Source: Lachnoclostridium phytofermentans ISDg
Lineage (GTDB): Bacteria; Bacillota; Clostridia; Lachnospirales; Lachnospiraceae
Reading direction: 5' to 3'
NCBI RefSeq assembly: GCF_000018685.1
Contig: NC_010001.1
Location: forward strand, 3,562,001-3,626,000
Length of the DNA stretch: 64,000 bases
Position 1 is the stretch's first letter. The number at the start of each line of letters is the position of its first letter. The notes below the pieces were generated by a model. The model saw only the letters and a program-made list of their open reading frames with translations, made no database searches and was not told the DNA's origin. Shown here piece by piece: positions 7,537 through 16,560 of this stretch. A program made the position numbers and the translations under genes.

Positions 7537-9318
7537 TTACTCAGGTGTTTTAATATCTTCTGTCTTTACATCGGAATAATTTCTTATGCTCTCCTTCCTA
7601 ATTTCTTTTTTACAAATGGAGAATATCGCTTCCTCTAATAATTTTTCTGGTAGCATGAATACATATTTTTGAGGACTTGTTATCATATCATCTGGAAACT
7701 TAGGGAATAAATATCCCTGTCCAACCATTGTATCATTATTTAGTTTCGACATCCCACGTTTAAAGCTATCAAGATAGTTCCCATAGTGTACACAATAAAG
7801 CTTATAAGTATTTCTTAACTCCCTTGGGATTACCTTACTCGTATATTCATAAAGAGCATTCACAGCAACTAACCGATCAAAATAAAAAGCTGCAGTATTA
7901 TAATCTATAATACTTAAAAGGAAAAAGCGATTTTTTGTCTTACCTATATGTGCTTCCATTCCGGTGAATATTTCCGAAGAGTCCGGTATCGACTGCCTTA
8001 CCTCATCAAAATAATTATCCATAATGCAGTCAAATACAATTTCAACCGTTACCTTTTCCTTCCTCACCTCTTTTAGCTTATCAAAGCAGGCCACTAACAA
8101 AATACCAAATACTCTTGGAATACCTTGTGAACCGCAAATTAGATGTTTAAAACTATCTTTTGAGAATAAGAGTTCTACAAGGTAATTTGATAAACCATTT
8201 CGCTCCTCTTCTGTCATCACGATTCTTGGTGATACGATTAGGCCATTTGGTAGTTGAATAAATTCCTCATGTTTCATTTCAAATAGAAAGTAGTTTAGCA
8301 TTGCATCCTTAAAGAATTGATGTGCTTTCTCATTGTTATAATCAAACATACTATCAAAATTAATGCTATTATGCTTAAAGATATCCTGAGAAAGTTCAAT
8401 ACCTTCTCGAAAACCGTACTCTTGTCTCGTTTGCATGCGATATTCTGACCAAACAGAAGCTATCTTTACTACAATAATGCTTGAGCTAAAAAACAACTGT
8501 TTCAATACTTGGGCTACTTTGGGCTGTATCGTTGTTGAGGTATCTCTATCGATTTGAGTAAACTCATCAATGCAGATGTATAGAGTACGATATCCCATAG
8601 TCTTAATTATCTTTTCGATACTTCTTCTTATTTCATTGATATCAATACGATAAACATACTGTTTATCCTTCGTCGTTCTAATTTCTCGACCAGCTTTTTT
8701 TCCAAAAGAAAATCTCATCGAAAGAAGTTTTGATAAAAAATTATTCGTTTGTAACAGCTCACTGGTATCCGCACTTAAGTTAAACTCATTCTCTTTTACA
8801 TTGGTATGTTGCGAACTTTCTGATCCTGTCAACAGCTTTATTTTCTTCTTACCTTCTTCAATAAGTTGGGCTAACTTTAATATATCATCCTCAACCTGAC
8901 CAAATTTTTTTGGCTTTGGACGTAATGTTTTTTCTTTTTGCGTAAATTCATTCATTAAAAATGTTGTAAATTCTAACAACATATTCTGTACGCAATATGC
9001 TATATTATCTTCTAATGCTCCACTCAATATCTCAATGCTATTCGGAATACATTCATCCAATCTTACGTACCAACAAGAATCTTCCGGATGCTCTGCTTTT
9101 CTCACTTGATTGACATAATGGGTAAATGCTTTGAGAGTTGTCGTCTTACCTGTACCCCTTCTACCAAAGATTATTTGGCATTCCTTTTTTAAAAGTTCAT
9201 CAAATACTTGTTTATTTGCGCAAACATGATAGCACTGTTCCATGTTTAGTTGATTCGCATTCGAATAAACACTGCTCTTTATCCTTTGAATCACCTTTTC
9301 TCTGGAATACTTGCTCAT
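7537..9318 (-). CDS. ORC-CDC6-like AAA ATPase, function unknown
   Basis: A large P-loop ATPase. In the 593-residue form the Walker A motif GRRGTGKTT is at about residues 52-60 and Walker B, YICIDEF, at about 249-254, followed by the sensor-like QVLKQLFFSS region and GSQGIPRVFGILL. This layout matches bacterial proteins named ORC/CDC6-type AAA ATPases, whose role is largely unknown. I choose ATG 9318 (MSKYSREK) because GGAGGG lies 7 bases upstream. The frame stays open to 9480, which would add 54 residues. Between the motifs is a charged, lysine-rich linker. No partner gene overlaps it; a zinc-ribbon miniprotein lies 400 bp upstream on the same strand. Confidence 0.6.
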   Translation of the reverse strand: MSKYSREKVIQRIKSSVYSNANQLNMEQCYHVCANKQVFDELLKKECQIIFGRRGTGKTTTLKAFTHYVNQVRKAEHPEDSCWYVRLDECIPNSIEILSGALEDNIAYCVQNMLLEFTTFLMNEFTQKEKTLRPKPKKFGQVEDDILKLAQLIEEGKKKIKLLTGSESSQHTNVKENEFNLSADTSELLQTNNFLSKLLSMRFSFGKKAGREIRTTKDKQYVYRIDINEIRRSIEKIIKTMGYRTLYICIDEFTQIDRDTSTTIQPKVAQVLKQLFFSSSIIVVKIASVWSEYRMQTRQEYGFREGIELSQDIFKHNSINFDSMFDYNNEKAHQFFKDAMLNYFLFEMKHEEFIQLPNGLIVSPRIVMTEEERNGLSNYLVELLFSKDSFKHLICGSQGIPRVFGILLVACFDKLKEVRKEKVTVEIVFDCIMDNYFDEVRQSIPDSSEIFTGMEAHIGKTKNRFFLLSIIDYNTAAFYFDRLVAVNALYEYTSKVIPRELRNTYKLYCVHYGNYLDSFKRGMSKLNNDTMVGQGYLFPKFPDDMITSPQKYVFMLPEKLLEEAIFSICKKEIRKESIRNYSDVKTEDIKTPE

Positions 9319-9715
9319 ACTCAACCCTCCAATGATTATTCCCCCCGATATCTTTTGTATGGCGTATTCCTTATCTACTTGTATTACCATAATTTTACTA
9401 TCTTTTATCATTTGAGTCAATCCTATTTTCTGATACATTGTCCCTAATTCTCGAAATTGTTTTGGATTCATTCTTATCATAGTGGTAGTGGATGTTAATT
9501 TCTTTTATTATGGATACCAATTCAGATATAGTGAAGTTTCATTTATTATAGCAAAATGATAAACTATTGGGTTCTCTTATATAAGGAATGTACAATTATT
9601 CAATGTGAATTTTGGCTTAGGTTAAAATTGTATCACTTAGCAACATAAAAGAAGGGTATAAACCCCTCCTTTCAACTATTTTTATTGTCAAGTAATGTTC
9701 GTTCAAATAGTAATG

Positions 9716-9817
9716 TTATGCTTTCCTTATATCTTCGCCTTGTATCACGTTAGCACCACATTGTAAGCAAAATAAACTATCATTTGGAATCTCTACGCCA
9801 CATTTCCTACAGTACAT
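9716..9817 (-). CDS. 33-residue zinc-ribbon miniprotein
   Basis: A minus-strand frame reads MYCRKCGVEIPNDSLFCLQC, then GANVIQGEDIRKA. The CxxC...CxxC spacing is the zinc_ribbon_2 motif usually found at the N-terminus of larger Firmicute proteins. Here the frame stops after 33 residues, so it is either a genuine miniprotein or the surviving head of a longer gene. A GGGGGAA ribosome-like site precedes the ATG by 3 bases. It lies 52 bp downstream of the 193-residue gene. Confidence 0.45.
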   Translation of the reverse strand: MYCRKCGVEIPNDSLFCLQCGANVIQGEDIRKA

Positions 9818-9869
9818 ATTTCCCCCGATCGCTAATTTTATGATATTGCGATTTATCTACAAAAATAAC

Positions 9870-10451
9870 TTATACAACCTCAAACAGAAAAACACAAGAA
9901 TTTTTGCCCTCACTATCTAACGGAGAGGATATAACTTCTTTCACTTTTAACGTTAAACCAAGCATTATCTCATAATGATATTTAAAATGTCCTCCACAAC
10001 AGAAACAATAGTTTTTCGAAACAGGATAATCACGTTTTAATTTATTAAAATTTGAACAAGCACATGCAAATCTATCACCATCCCAGTATTCTACTGCATG
10101 TATAGTAATTGTACCGTCTTTATTCAATAGAGGCTTTCCCATATTAGGGACCTTAGTAATCTTTTTTAGCTTTTCTTCTAAAGATAATTCTTTATTTTCA
10201 TTTCGAAATGCAATCGATGCCTTCTCTCTTGCCCCGCCCTTACAGCATGCATTCCATTCTAGGATTTCACGACTCTTATCTAAAGGTATATTATCATCCA
10301 TAATATCAATAGCTTGTTTAAAATAGGCTGCTTTTTGTTTCTTAGGACTGCTACTAACTAATTCTTCATAACCTGAATTGATAGACTTTATAATATTATC
10401 CTCTACTTGGAATTGAGTTAACGATTCTTTGAATTTCTCAACACTTGGCAT
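9870..10451 (-). CDS. Cysteine-rich protein of unknown function
   Basis: I do not recognise this 193-residue protein. Its C-terminal half is cysteine-rich: NACCKGGAREK, RFACACSNF and YCFCCGGHFKYHYE, which suggests metal binding. The N-terminal half is predicted helical and charged. AAAGGAG stands 7 bases before the ATG, supporting expression. It is flanked by a terminator at 10671-10707 and, 52 bp downstream, a zinc-ribbon miniprotein on the same strand; the two may be co-transcribed. No membrane segment or signal peptide is visible. Confidence 0.65.
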   Translation of the reverse strand: MPSVEKFKESLTQFQVEDNIIKSINSGYEELVSSSPKKQKAAYFKQAIDIMDDNIPLDKSREILEWNACCKGGAREKASIAFRNENKELSLEEKLKKITKVPNMGKPLLNKDGTITIHAVEYWDGDRFACACSNFNKLKRDYPVSKNYCFCCGGHFKYHYEIMLGLTLKVKEVISSPLDSEGKNSCVFLFEVV

Positions 10452-10670
10452 ATACTTTTCTCCTTTAATTAAAAATAAGGTCTGTCATAATTTTGGGTTA
10501 AAATTTAATATTTTTTAAACATTTCCGCAGTCATTTTCTATATATTACCATGTTTATTGTTTTCTGTAAATCTATACCAAATTCTATATAGTCTTCACAA
10601 ACTTTCATGGAATTGTTCCCAAATATGTAGAGCTATGGAATGATGAGTTTGCACTTTACTGACACACAAA

Positions 10671-10707
10671 AAACGACGGTTCTGATCATTATTTCAAACC
10701 GTCGTTT
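10671..10707. terminator. Intrinsic terminator, either strand
   Basis: Arms AAACGACGGTT and AACCGTCGTTT are perfectly paired around a 15-base loop, with CTCTTTTT downstream on the plus strand and an A-rich flank on the other. It lies in the 450-bp gap downstream of the P450 gene, which runs towards it. Confidence 0.75.
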
Positions 10708-10763
10708 CCACTCTTTTTCTATTTATTCTTATCACTATCTACCTTAGAAATGAGGTAGTTTAA

Positions 10764-10887
10764 TTATCCTTTGTTTGGAACACTTTCTATTATCCTTTGT
10801 TTGGAACACTTTCTATTATCCTTTGGCAATACTTTCTATTATCCTTTTGCAATACCATCTATTATCCTTTGGAACACTTTCTATTTA
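10764..10887. repeat. 23-26 bp minisatellite, five copies
   Basis: TTATCCTTTG...CTTTCTA units start at 10764, 10790, 10816, 10839 and 10862. The first three are 26 bp; the last two have lost three bases. The array ends just before the stop codon of the P450 gene (10903) and lies in its 3' untranslated region. Confidence 0.8.
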
Positions 10888-10902
10888 CTTATGGAAAACA
10901 TT

Positions 10903-12168
10903 TTACATAGAAGTGCGAGTTTTAATTTTCCTCATAATAAATCCACTCTTAGGTAAGGATGGAATCTTTATAAGACTATATCTTAATTCTTGTTCTGGGA
11001 TTTTAAATTCTAACTTATTTACCAGAAAATCTACACTTAACTTCATAAGTTCTATTGTTATCCCCTCTCCCGGACATCTGTGTCCCTTTGAAGGATCGCC
11101 ACCACCTTGAGGGATAAAATCAAATAAATGCTCCCTCTTCTCGGAAAATCGCTCCGGTCTGAATTTATAAGGATTTTCCCATATCCGCGCATCATGATTT
11201 ATACCGTAAACATCAAGGATTACAAGCGTACCTTTTTTAAAGTTGTATCCTTTCCACATAAAATTCTTCCTTGTAATTGCACCTAAAAAAGGAGTAAACG
11301 GATAGTAGCGTCTTACTTCCTGTACAAACATTTCGCGCATATTTTCATCACTGGATCGTAATATTTTAATATATTCTCTGTGCTCATATAATGCAACAGC
11401 CGTAAAGGTAATGAATGTTGAAATTGCAACTACTGGACGTAATACATTAATAAGTTCCACTGCAGCCATTTGAGTACTCAGCAGTTTCCCGTCCAAATCC
11501 TTGTAGTAGGCTATCTGATGGAGCGCTGAATTTCTTCCAGGCCTTAATTTGCCTGATCTGGTAGCTTCTATGATACCTCTTATCCACTTTTCAGTCCGTT
11601 TTCTTGCTTTTTTTCCTTTCCAATACTCCGGTCCGATAGCAGTAAAAGTATTCACCATTGTGCTAAAATCCTTCGCACGACATTTAACTTCGGAGGCTGG
11701 TAATGGTACTCCGGCCCATTCACATACTGATTGACACAAAATACGATTCACTTCATCATAGAGAACAACCCGTGAAGCACCTTCCCATCTGCTAATAGCC
11801 TCTTGCCACTTTTCTGTTGTAATCTTTGATAGCCGATCCTGCTCTTCCTGATTCATGATTGTCATGAATAGTTTCTTTCTGTGAAGGTGCCTCCGACCAT
11901 CCATCGTTTGAATCGCATTTACTCCAAAAAGTGTTTTCTGAATTCTCTTAGGCAAAGCTCCCTTTTTTTTCATTAATATTGGATTGTAAAATAGCTTTGG
12001 TGCTTCTTTTCCACTGATACAAATTGCTTTTTTTCCTAGTAAGCGTGTTTCAAATACATCAGAGGAATATCGTTCCGTTCTGTTTTGGATAAAGAGATAT
12101 CCTTCCTTCAATAGAGTAAATGTGTTATCAATACATTTATCGCGTGGAATCTGTTTTTTCACTATCAT
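10903..12168 (-). CDS. Cytochrome P450 peroxygenase, CYP152 (fatty-acid hydroxylase) type
   Basis: A 421-residue P450 that should use hydrogen peroxide directly to hydroxylate or decarboxylate fatty acids, with no redox partner. The heme thiolate is Cys365 in GHRCPGE, preceded by FIPQGGGDP. The I-helix has the CYP152 hallmark VLRPVVAIS, with Arg244-Pro245 replacing the usual acid-alcohol pair; this matches Arg242 of P450-BSbeta, whose role is to bind the substrate carboxylate. Length equals the family norm. No signal peptide is seen. Gene order (flavin oxidase, HTH-desulfoferrodoxin fusion nearby) hints at peroxide metabolism. AGGAG lies about 12 bases before the ATG. Confidence 0.9.
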   Translation of the reverse strand: MIVKKQIPRDKCIDNTFTLLKEGYLFIQNRTERYSSDVFETRLLGKKAICISGKEAPKLFYNPILMKKKGALPKRIQKTLFGVNAIQTMDGRRHLHRKKLFMTIMNQEEQDRLSKITTEKWQEAISRWEGASRVVLYDEVNRILCQSVCEWAGVPLPASEVKCRAKDFSTMVNTFTAIGPEYWKGKKARKRTEKWIRGIIEATRSGKLRPGRNSALHQIAYYKDLDGKLLSTQMAAVELINVLRPVVAISTFITFTAVALYEHREYIKILRSSDENMREMFVQEVRRYYPFTPFLGAITRKNFMWKGYNFKKGTLVILDVYGINHDARIWENPYKFRPERFSEKREHLFDFIPQGGGDPSKGHRCPGEGITIELMKLSVDFLVNKLEFKIPEQELRYSLIKIPSLPKSGFIMRKIKTRTSM

Positions 12169-12392
12169 TTCCGTTATCTACTCCTATCAATTTTTCTCCA
12201 TTTCTGTGCATTTGAATACTTTTAAGAGATAGCACAGGCACGAATTTTTATAGTCAATCATTGTTTTAAGCTTTATGTTGATAGGATAATAATTCCACCA
12301 TATTAATAAATTATTCATGTTTTAGGAAGTTCCTAATTCATTGGATTCGCATCAAATCGTATAGTGTTAATTTCAATCTTTCATAAAAAGAA

Positions 12393-12419
12393 AAGATATC
12401 ACCCCAACGGTAATATCTT
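12393..12419 (-). terminator. Intrinsic terminator after the HTH-desulfoferrodoxin gene
   Basis: On the minus strand AAGATATTACC pairs with GGTGATATCTT around a 5-base loop, then TTTCTTTTT. It lies 40 bp past the stop codon. Confidence 0.8.
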
Positions 12420-12459
12420 ACTCTGTTTTGCATTATTCATTTTGCTTATTCGTTTTGCA

Positions 12460-13062
12460 TTATTCGTTCTCTAATTCCATTGGCATCGCCCATAAACCGT
12501 GTTCCGTACAATATGCATATAAAATACCTTTGTGAAATGACAGCGGAATACGCACAGCGCAGGATTGTTCAGGATATAAACGGTTTAACAATACCTTATC
12601 CGTTCCCACGCAAGCAATAAAAGTAATATAATGTTCCTTACTCATTGGGTGCTTAGAAGAAACATAGTAATCCAAATCGATTTCTTCTATGGTAAAAGTA
12701 TGCTCTGAAAGGTGCATCCTGGGTATAAGTGGTGTAAGTTTTCTTCCACAGCAGGAAATATTACCACTACCAGTGCCAGTTAGAACATTACCGCAGAATG
12801 GACATACATAAAATTTTACCCTTTTCATATTCCCGTTATCGAACTGATTCATTCTGAGTTTTCCTTTTAACATTTGTTCCAAATCTACGCCAAGTACAAT
12901 CGACAATTCGCCAAGAAGAGATACATCTGGACACCCAAAACCATTTTCCCACTTTGAAACCGTTTTATTTGAAATGTTTAAAGCGTTGGCAACTTGTTGT
13001 TGGGTGTAACCATGTTCCTTACGAAGCTGTTTTATTAATTTTCCGACTTTCTCACAATCCAT
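12460..13062 (-). CDS. XRE-type HTH regulator fused to a desulfoferrodoxin-like domain
   Basis: The 200-residue protein starts with a Cro/C1 HTH (GKLIKQLRKEHGYTQQQVAN..., residues 7-62). It continues with a rubredoxin-like desulforedoxin centre, YVCPFCG...SCCGRKLTPL (Cys87, 90, 104, 105), and a superoxide-reductase-like domain. That last domain keeps the ligands of the mononuclear iron site: His121, KHPMSKEHYI (His138, His144) and YCTEHGLW (Cys185, His188). It would be a one-component sensor reading superoxide or iron redox state, or a DNA-tethered enzyme; this is inference. ATG 13062 follows GGAGGTGG by 5 bases; the frame opens further upstream without a ribosome site. It stands alone near a peroxygenase gene. 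Confidence 0.8.
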   Translation of the reverse strand: MDCEKVGKLIKQLRKEHGYTQQQVANALNISNKTVSKWENGFGCPDVSLLGELSIVLGVDLEQMLKGKLRMNQFDNGNMKRVKFYVCPFCGNVLTGTGSGNISCCGRKLTPLIPRMHLSEHTFTIEEIDLDYYVSSKHPMSKEHYITFIACVGTDKVLLNRLYPEQSCAVRIPLSFHKGILYAYCTEHGLWAMPMELENE

Positions 13063-13224
13063 ACAAGCCACCTCCAAACTTTTGATATGATAACCTATCA
13101 AAAGTTACTTCTTTACTTCTGATGAAAGGAGCGGTATCTAAGTCTTCGAGCCGATTATAACACAATTTAAACTCCGTTAGGATATCATGGATCCAGATTC
13201 CCTACGACTGCTTGCATGAACTAA

Positions 13225-13569
13225 TTAGAGCCAGATCTTACTTGCCTTATTGTCTATTGCAAAGCATTGCTCTCTTAATTTTTCTAATTCAGCGGTATGG
13301 TTTTTGCGAGGGTCTTCGTACTTTAGTATCTTAATAACTGAAGTCTCAAATCCGTTCTGTCCATATTTATTCCAGAGTTCCTGCATCCGTTTGTTAGGAT
13401 GATAATTTGCTGCAAGTTTTGCGTTGTTACTATTAAAATCTGCCCTTGTATCCTTTGAGATACCTAAAAATGATTCTCCTGTTTCTTTACAAAGATAGGA
13501 TATGACGCCCATTTCCGGACGTCTATTTTTATACTCTTCAATAAGTTCCTTTTTTTTCACACTATCCAT
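13225..13569 (-). CDS. GIY-YIG nuclease family small protein
   Basis: A 114-residue protein with GVISYLCKETGESFLGISKD (the GIY-YIG strand pair in degenerate form), then FNSNNAKLAANYHPNKRMQELWNKYG and NGFETSVIKIL, the usual helix and Glu-containing segment of this fold. Related short proteins occur widely in Firmicutes, some of uncertain activity. GAGGTG lies 8 bases before the ATG. It is a single gene between the HTH-desulfoferrodoxin gene and proC. Catalytic competence cannot be judged: the second tyrosine motif reads FLG instead of YIG. Confidence 0.65.
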   Translation of the reverse strand: MDSVKKKELIEEYKNRRPEMGVISYLCKETGESFLGISKDTRADFNSNNAKLAANYHPNKRMQELWNKYGQNGFETSVIKILKYEDPRKNHTAELEKLREQCFAIDNKASKIWL

Positions 13570-13640
13570 ATTATTTCACCTCATATTAAAGATAACAAGG
13601 AAAAATAAGTTGAGCAATCCACGCTCCGTAGACACTGTCT

Positions 13641-13702
13641 ATTATCTCGATTCTTCTATTTTCTTGATTCTTCTATTTTCTTGATTCTTCTATTTTCTCG
13701 AT
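13641..13702. repeat. 17-bp direct repeats overlapping the proC 3' end
   Basis: The unit TCTTCTATTTTCTTGAT recurs about three times, with a decayed fourth copy (CGATTTTTCTATCTCATCGA). The last copy encodes the end of ProC (EIEKSRK), so repeat growth has reached the coding end. Confidence 0.6.
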
Positions 13703-14487
13703 TTTTCTATCTCATCGATCGCTTCAATCACAGCAGAACGTAATCCTTTTCTCTCAAGGGTAGCTACACCTACTATGGTAGTCCCACCAGGAGAACATAC
13801 TGCATCCTTCATAGCACCCGGATGAGCACCAGTCTCAATCTGTAATTTTCCTGTCCCAGCTACCATCTGACTAGCCAATCGATAGGATGTATCCCGTGGT
13901 AATCCATGTTTTACCGCCCCATCTGCTAACGCTTCCAAAAACATACTAACAAATGCTGGTCCGCATCCACTTAGTGTTCCTGCTACTGTTAATTGTTTGG
14001 TATCTACGAACTCTAACAGGGCTATTTTAGAAAATAGATCTGCAACAGTATCATATTCTTCTTTTGTTAGGGAATGATGGTTTTCACAAATAATGATACC
14101 CTCTCCGATGGATACAGGAGTATTCGGAATCGTACTTAGATGATGAGTTCCTGGTACTAAGATAGCTTCGTATTTATCAAATGGATAACCTGCTGCGACG
14201 GAAATAACAATTTTTTTCTGTAATAACTCCTTTATTGGTGTAATTACCTCTGGAACCATAAAAGGTTTCACTGCAATTATTATTATATCACATTGTTCTA
14301 CCAACTCGTTCGCTGATTTACATGGGATCATACCTTTTTCTCTTGTATTTTTACAAAGCTTCTCATAATTTTTTGCACTCGCATAGATTTGTCGCGGCTT
14401 CACAACATTCTTAAACAATAGCCCATTCGCTAACGCCTGTGCCATATTTCCAAACCCAATAAATCCAATCGTTATATTTTCTAACAT
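13690..14487 (-). CDS. proC: Pyrroline-5-carboxylate reductase
   Basis: Last step of proline synthesis, reducing 1-pyrroline-5-carboxylate with NAD(P)H. The 265-residue protein has the N-terminal Rossmann motif GFIGFGNMAQALANG, the VKPFMVPEVI region, and the C-terminal signature LSGCGPAFVSMFLEALADGAV followed by HPGAMKDAVCSPGGTTIVGV. GAGGTTGCT precedes the ATG. It is a single gene; an AraC-type remnant lies directly upstream. The C-terminus is slightly short and ends inside a repeat. Confidence 0.95.
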   Translation of the reverse strand: MLENITIGFIGFGNMAQALANGLLFKNVVKPRQIYASAKNYEKLCKNTREKGMIPCKSANELVEQCDIIIIAVKPFMVPEVITPIKELLQKKIVISVAAGYPFDKYEAILVPGTHHLSTIPNTPVSIGEGIIICENHHSLTKEEYDTVADLFSKIALLEFVDTKQLTVAGTLSGCGPAFVSMFLEALADGAVKHGLPRDTSYRLASQMVAGTGKLQIETGAHPGAMKDAVCSPGGTTIVGVATLERKGLRSAVIEAIDEIEKSRK

Positions 14488-14515
14488 AGCAACCTCGATT
14501 CTGACGCTTTAGCGT

Positions 14516-14695
14516 CTATTTATTTCCTTTAGAAAAACTATTTTTCCTATATTCCGAAGGTGTAACTCCAACTATACTTTTAAACTGCCTCATAAAATGT
14601 GCCTCATTTTTATAACCGCATTCATTTACAACTTCTTTAATTGGCATGTTGTCTTTATAGTTTGCCTTTTCTATAGTTGTCTTTATAGTATGATG
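14516..14695 (-). pseudogene. Remnant of an AraC-family regulator (C-terminal HTH only)
   Basis: A minus-strand frame with no usable start reads ...KANYKDNMPIKEVVNECG, then YKNEAHFMRQFKSI and VGVTPSEYRKNSFSKG before TAG. This is the second helix-turn-helix of AraC/XylS regulators including the family signature. The frame is closed by a stop at 14696-14698, so the first HTH and effector domain are gone. The fragment lies between proC and the flavin oxidase. Confidence 0.7.
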
Positions 14696-14730
14696 TTATA
14701 TCTTTCTGTTAAAGGGTTTTAAAATATATT

Positions 14731-16425
14731 TTACGGAAACGTCACATCACAATATTGTGCTATAGCATTTGCAGCTCTCATTCCACTTTGTAAGGCTCCT
14801 TGCTGCCATCCATGGGTCGAAGAAGTGTGTTCCCCAGCAAAATAAACTTTTTCATCAAACTCCGGTTCAATCATAGCATAAGAAAAAAGCCTTTTTTGCT
14901 CTGGTGAAAAGTAACAAAAGCCTCCATAAAAACCCTGTTCATTATCCCATTCAATCGATTTCGTATCCTCTACAATAGTATCTAGATATCCTATTGGAAG
15001 GCCATGAACCGCTTCTACTTGCCTCTTTATCTTTTCAATACGTATCTTGTAATCTAGATTCCCTACTCGCAGAGCATTCTGAGTGAGATTATAAGAAGCT
15101 AATAAAACTCCCGGTTTCTCCCATAAGCGATTTTCATTAAAATAAGATTCACTAAGCCCTGCATGATCTGACGGATACCAAATGCTTGATATTGGTAAAT
15201 CCGTATAAGAGCCTCCGCCCAAGATTCTCTCATTGCTACTCCCCATTTCCCAGAATCGATTACTGCACTTAAAAAAGGTCTTTTGATTGCTAACATAAGT
15301 GACTTCCTTGATTGCCTGCATTTTACTGGTAGAAAACATAGGGTATATATCAACAGTTCGAAGACTAGAGAAAGGAATCGCGCATATCACAAAATCAAAT
15401 ATCTGTTGATTAGTCTCTAAAGATTTCACATCTTTGTAATCTATTACAATCTGTTCGCTAAAATCACTTTGACGGATACCTGTTACCATTTTTCCACTAT
15501 TCCATGTAACATTTCCATAAGCTTCCGAATTAGAATTTGGCTTATTAGACACCAAGGAATTATAAAAAGAAAGGGGCAATTGCACCATTCCTCCTATTAT
15601 CTCATATCGAAAAGCAGAATCTACTGTATAAGTTTCTTGCAGATTTTCAAAAAAACTATTGTAATATAAGGAACCAAGAAAAGGCGCAACACAGGATATT
15701 AACTCCATGGCCCCCTCACTTAACCCCCTCATCTCCATCACTTGCCGTATGTTATAATAATCTATTGATACAATCTGTTCTGAGTAATTTTCTCTAATCT
15801 CCAAAATTTCTCTTCGAATTTCCGGAGTTAAACTAAAAAGCAAAGTAGTTAGAGCATAATTTAATAACTCCTGCCAAGATGTTTCACTTTCCATCTGTGT
15901 TAGTGGAAATTCGGGATAGATTTTTTTCATAACATCTAACCCTTTGGGATCATTTCTCGCTCTTCTATTCCTTACATAAATAAATGCATTCTCATTGTCT
16001 TGGACAAATGGTCTCGTATTTAGACCAAACAGATTGATATAATGCCATACAGTTTCATGGATGACAGGAATTCGCATTGCTCCTAATTCCCCATACAACT
16101 GTTTGTCAGCATCAAAATAATATGTATAGACTCTTCCACCGATACGGCTTTCTTGCATTTCAAATATCGTGATATCGAAGCCAAGTTTTCTAAGCTCGTA
16201 AGCAGAAGATAACCCAGCAAGACCACCTCCTACTATCCCTACACTCTTCCCCTTGCATTTCTCTGGTGATACAATCGTTGTAATATCGACAGGTGGGCTT
16301 AGTAGTTCTATTAGATTATCAAAATCTTCCGGGTGCTTTGCCTCTTCTAAGGCAATTCTTATCATCTGATGTCTTTCTTCATCTGTTGGATTATTGGGTT
16401 GTTGAAATTTTATATCATTACTCAC
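14731..16425 (-). CDS. FAD-dependent amine oxidase (L-amino-acid/monoamine oxidase family)
   Basis: Oxidises an amine or amino acid, passing electrons to oxygen as hydrogen peroxide or to another acceptor. The protein is 564 residues from a GTG that has AAAGGTGGG 6 bases upstream; an in-frame ATG at 16464 would add 13 residues but has no ribosome site. The dinucleotide motif VGIVGGGLAGLSSAYELRKL is near residue 62, followed by ESRIGGRVYT. The C-terminal FAD motif is VYFAGEHTSSTHGWQQGALQ...GMRAANAIA. There is no signal peptide. The substrate is unknown. The nearby peroxygenase could consume the peroxide (inference). Confidence 0.85.
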   Translation of the reverse strand: MSNDIKFQQPNNPTDEERHQMIRIALEEAKHPEDFDNLIELLSPPVDITTIVSPEKCKGKSVGIVGGGLAGLSSAYELRKLGFDITIFEMQESRIGGRVYTYYFDADKQLYGELGAMRIPVIHETVWHYINLFGLNTRPFVQDNENAFIYVRNRRARNDPKGLDVMKKIYPEFPLTQMESETSWQELLNYALTTLLFSLTPEIRREILEIRENYSEQIVSIDYYNIRQVMEMRGLSEGAMELISCVAPFLGSLYYNSFFENLQETYTVDSAFRYEIIGGMVQLPLSFYNSLVSNKPNSNSEAYGNVTWNSGKMVTGIRQSDFSEQIVIDYKDVKSLETNQQIFDFVICAIPFSSLRTVDIYPMFSTSKMQAIKEVTYVSNQKTFFKCSNRFWEMGSSNERILGGGSYTDLPISSIWYPSDHAGLSESYFNENRLWEKPGVLLASYNLTQNALRVGNLDYKIRIEKIKRQVEAVHGLPIGYLDTIVEDTKSIEWDNEQGFYGGFCYFSPEQKRLFSYAMIEPEFDEKVYFAGEHTSSTHGWQQGALQSGMRAANAIAQYCDVTFP

Positions 16426-16560
16426 ACAAATCCCACCTTTAGCTTTTGGAATATGAGATTCCAAATTATGATTTGTATAAGTATATTCGGAAGTCTTTGG
16501 AAGAATACTGCGGATGTTGGAAGTGGGGTGACTTTAATCTTAGTTCATTGTGGGTAAGCA

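Noticed and set aside
13645..13700. CRISPR-like short repeats near proC and at 10764-10887
   Set aside because: Units are directly tandem with no unique spacers, and no cas genes occur in the window.
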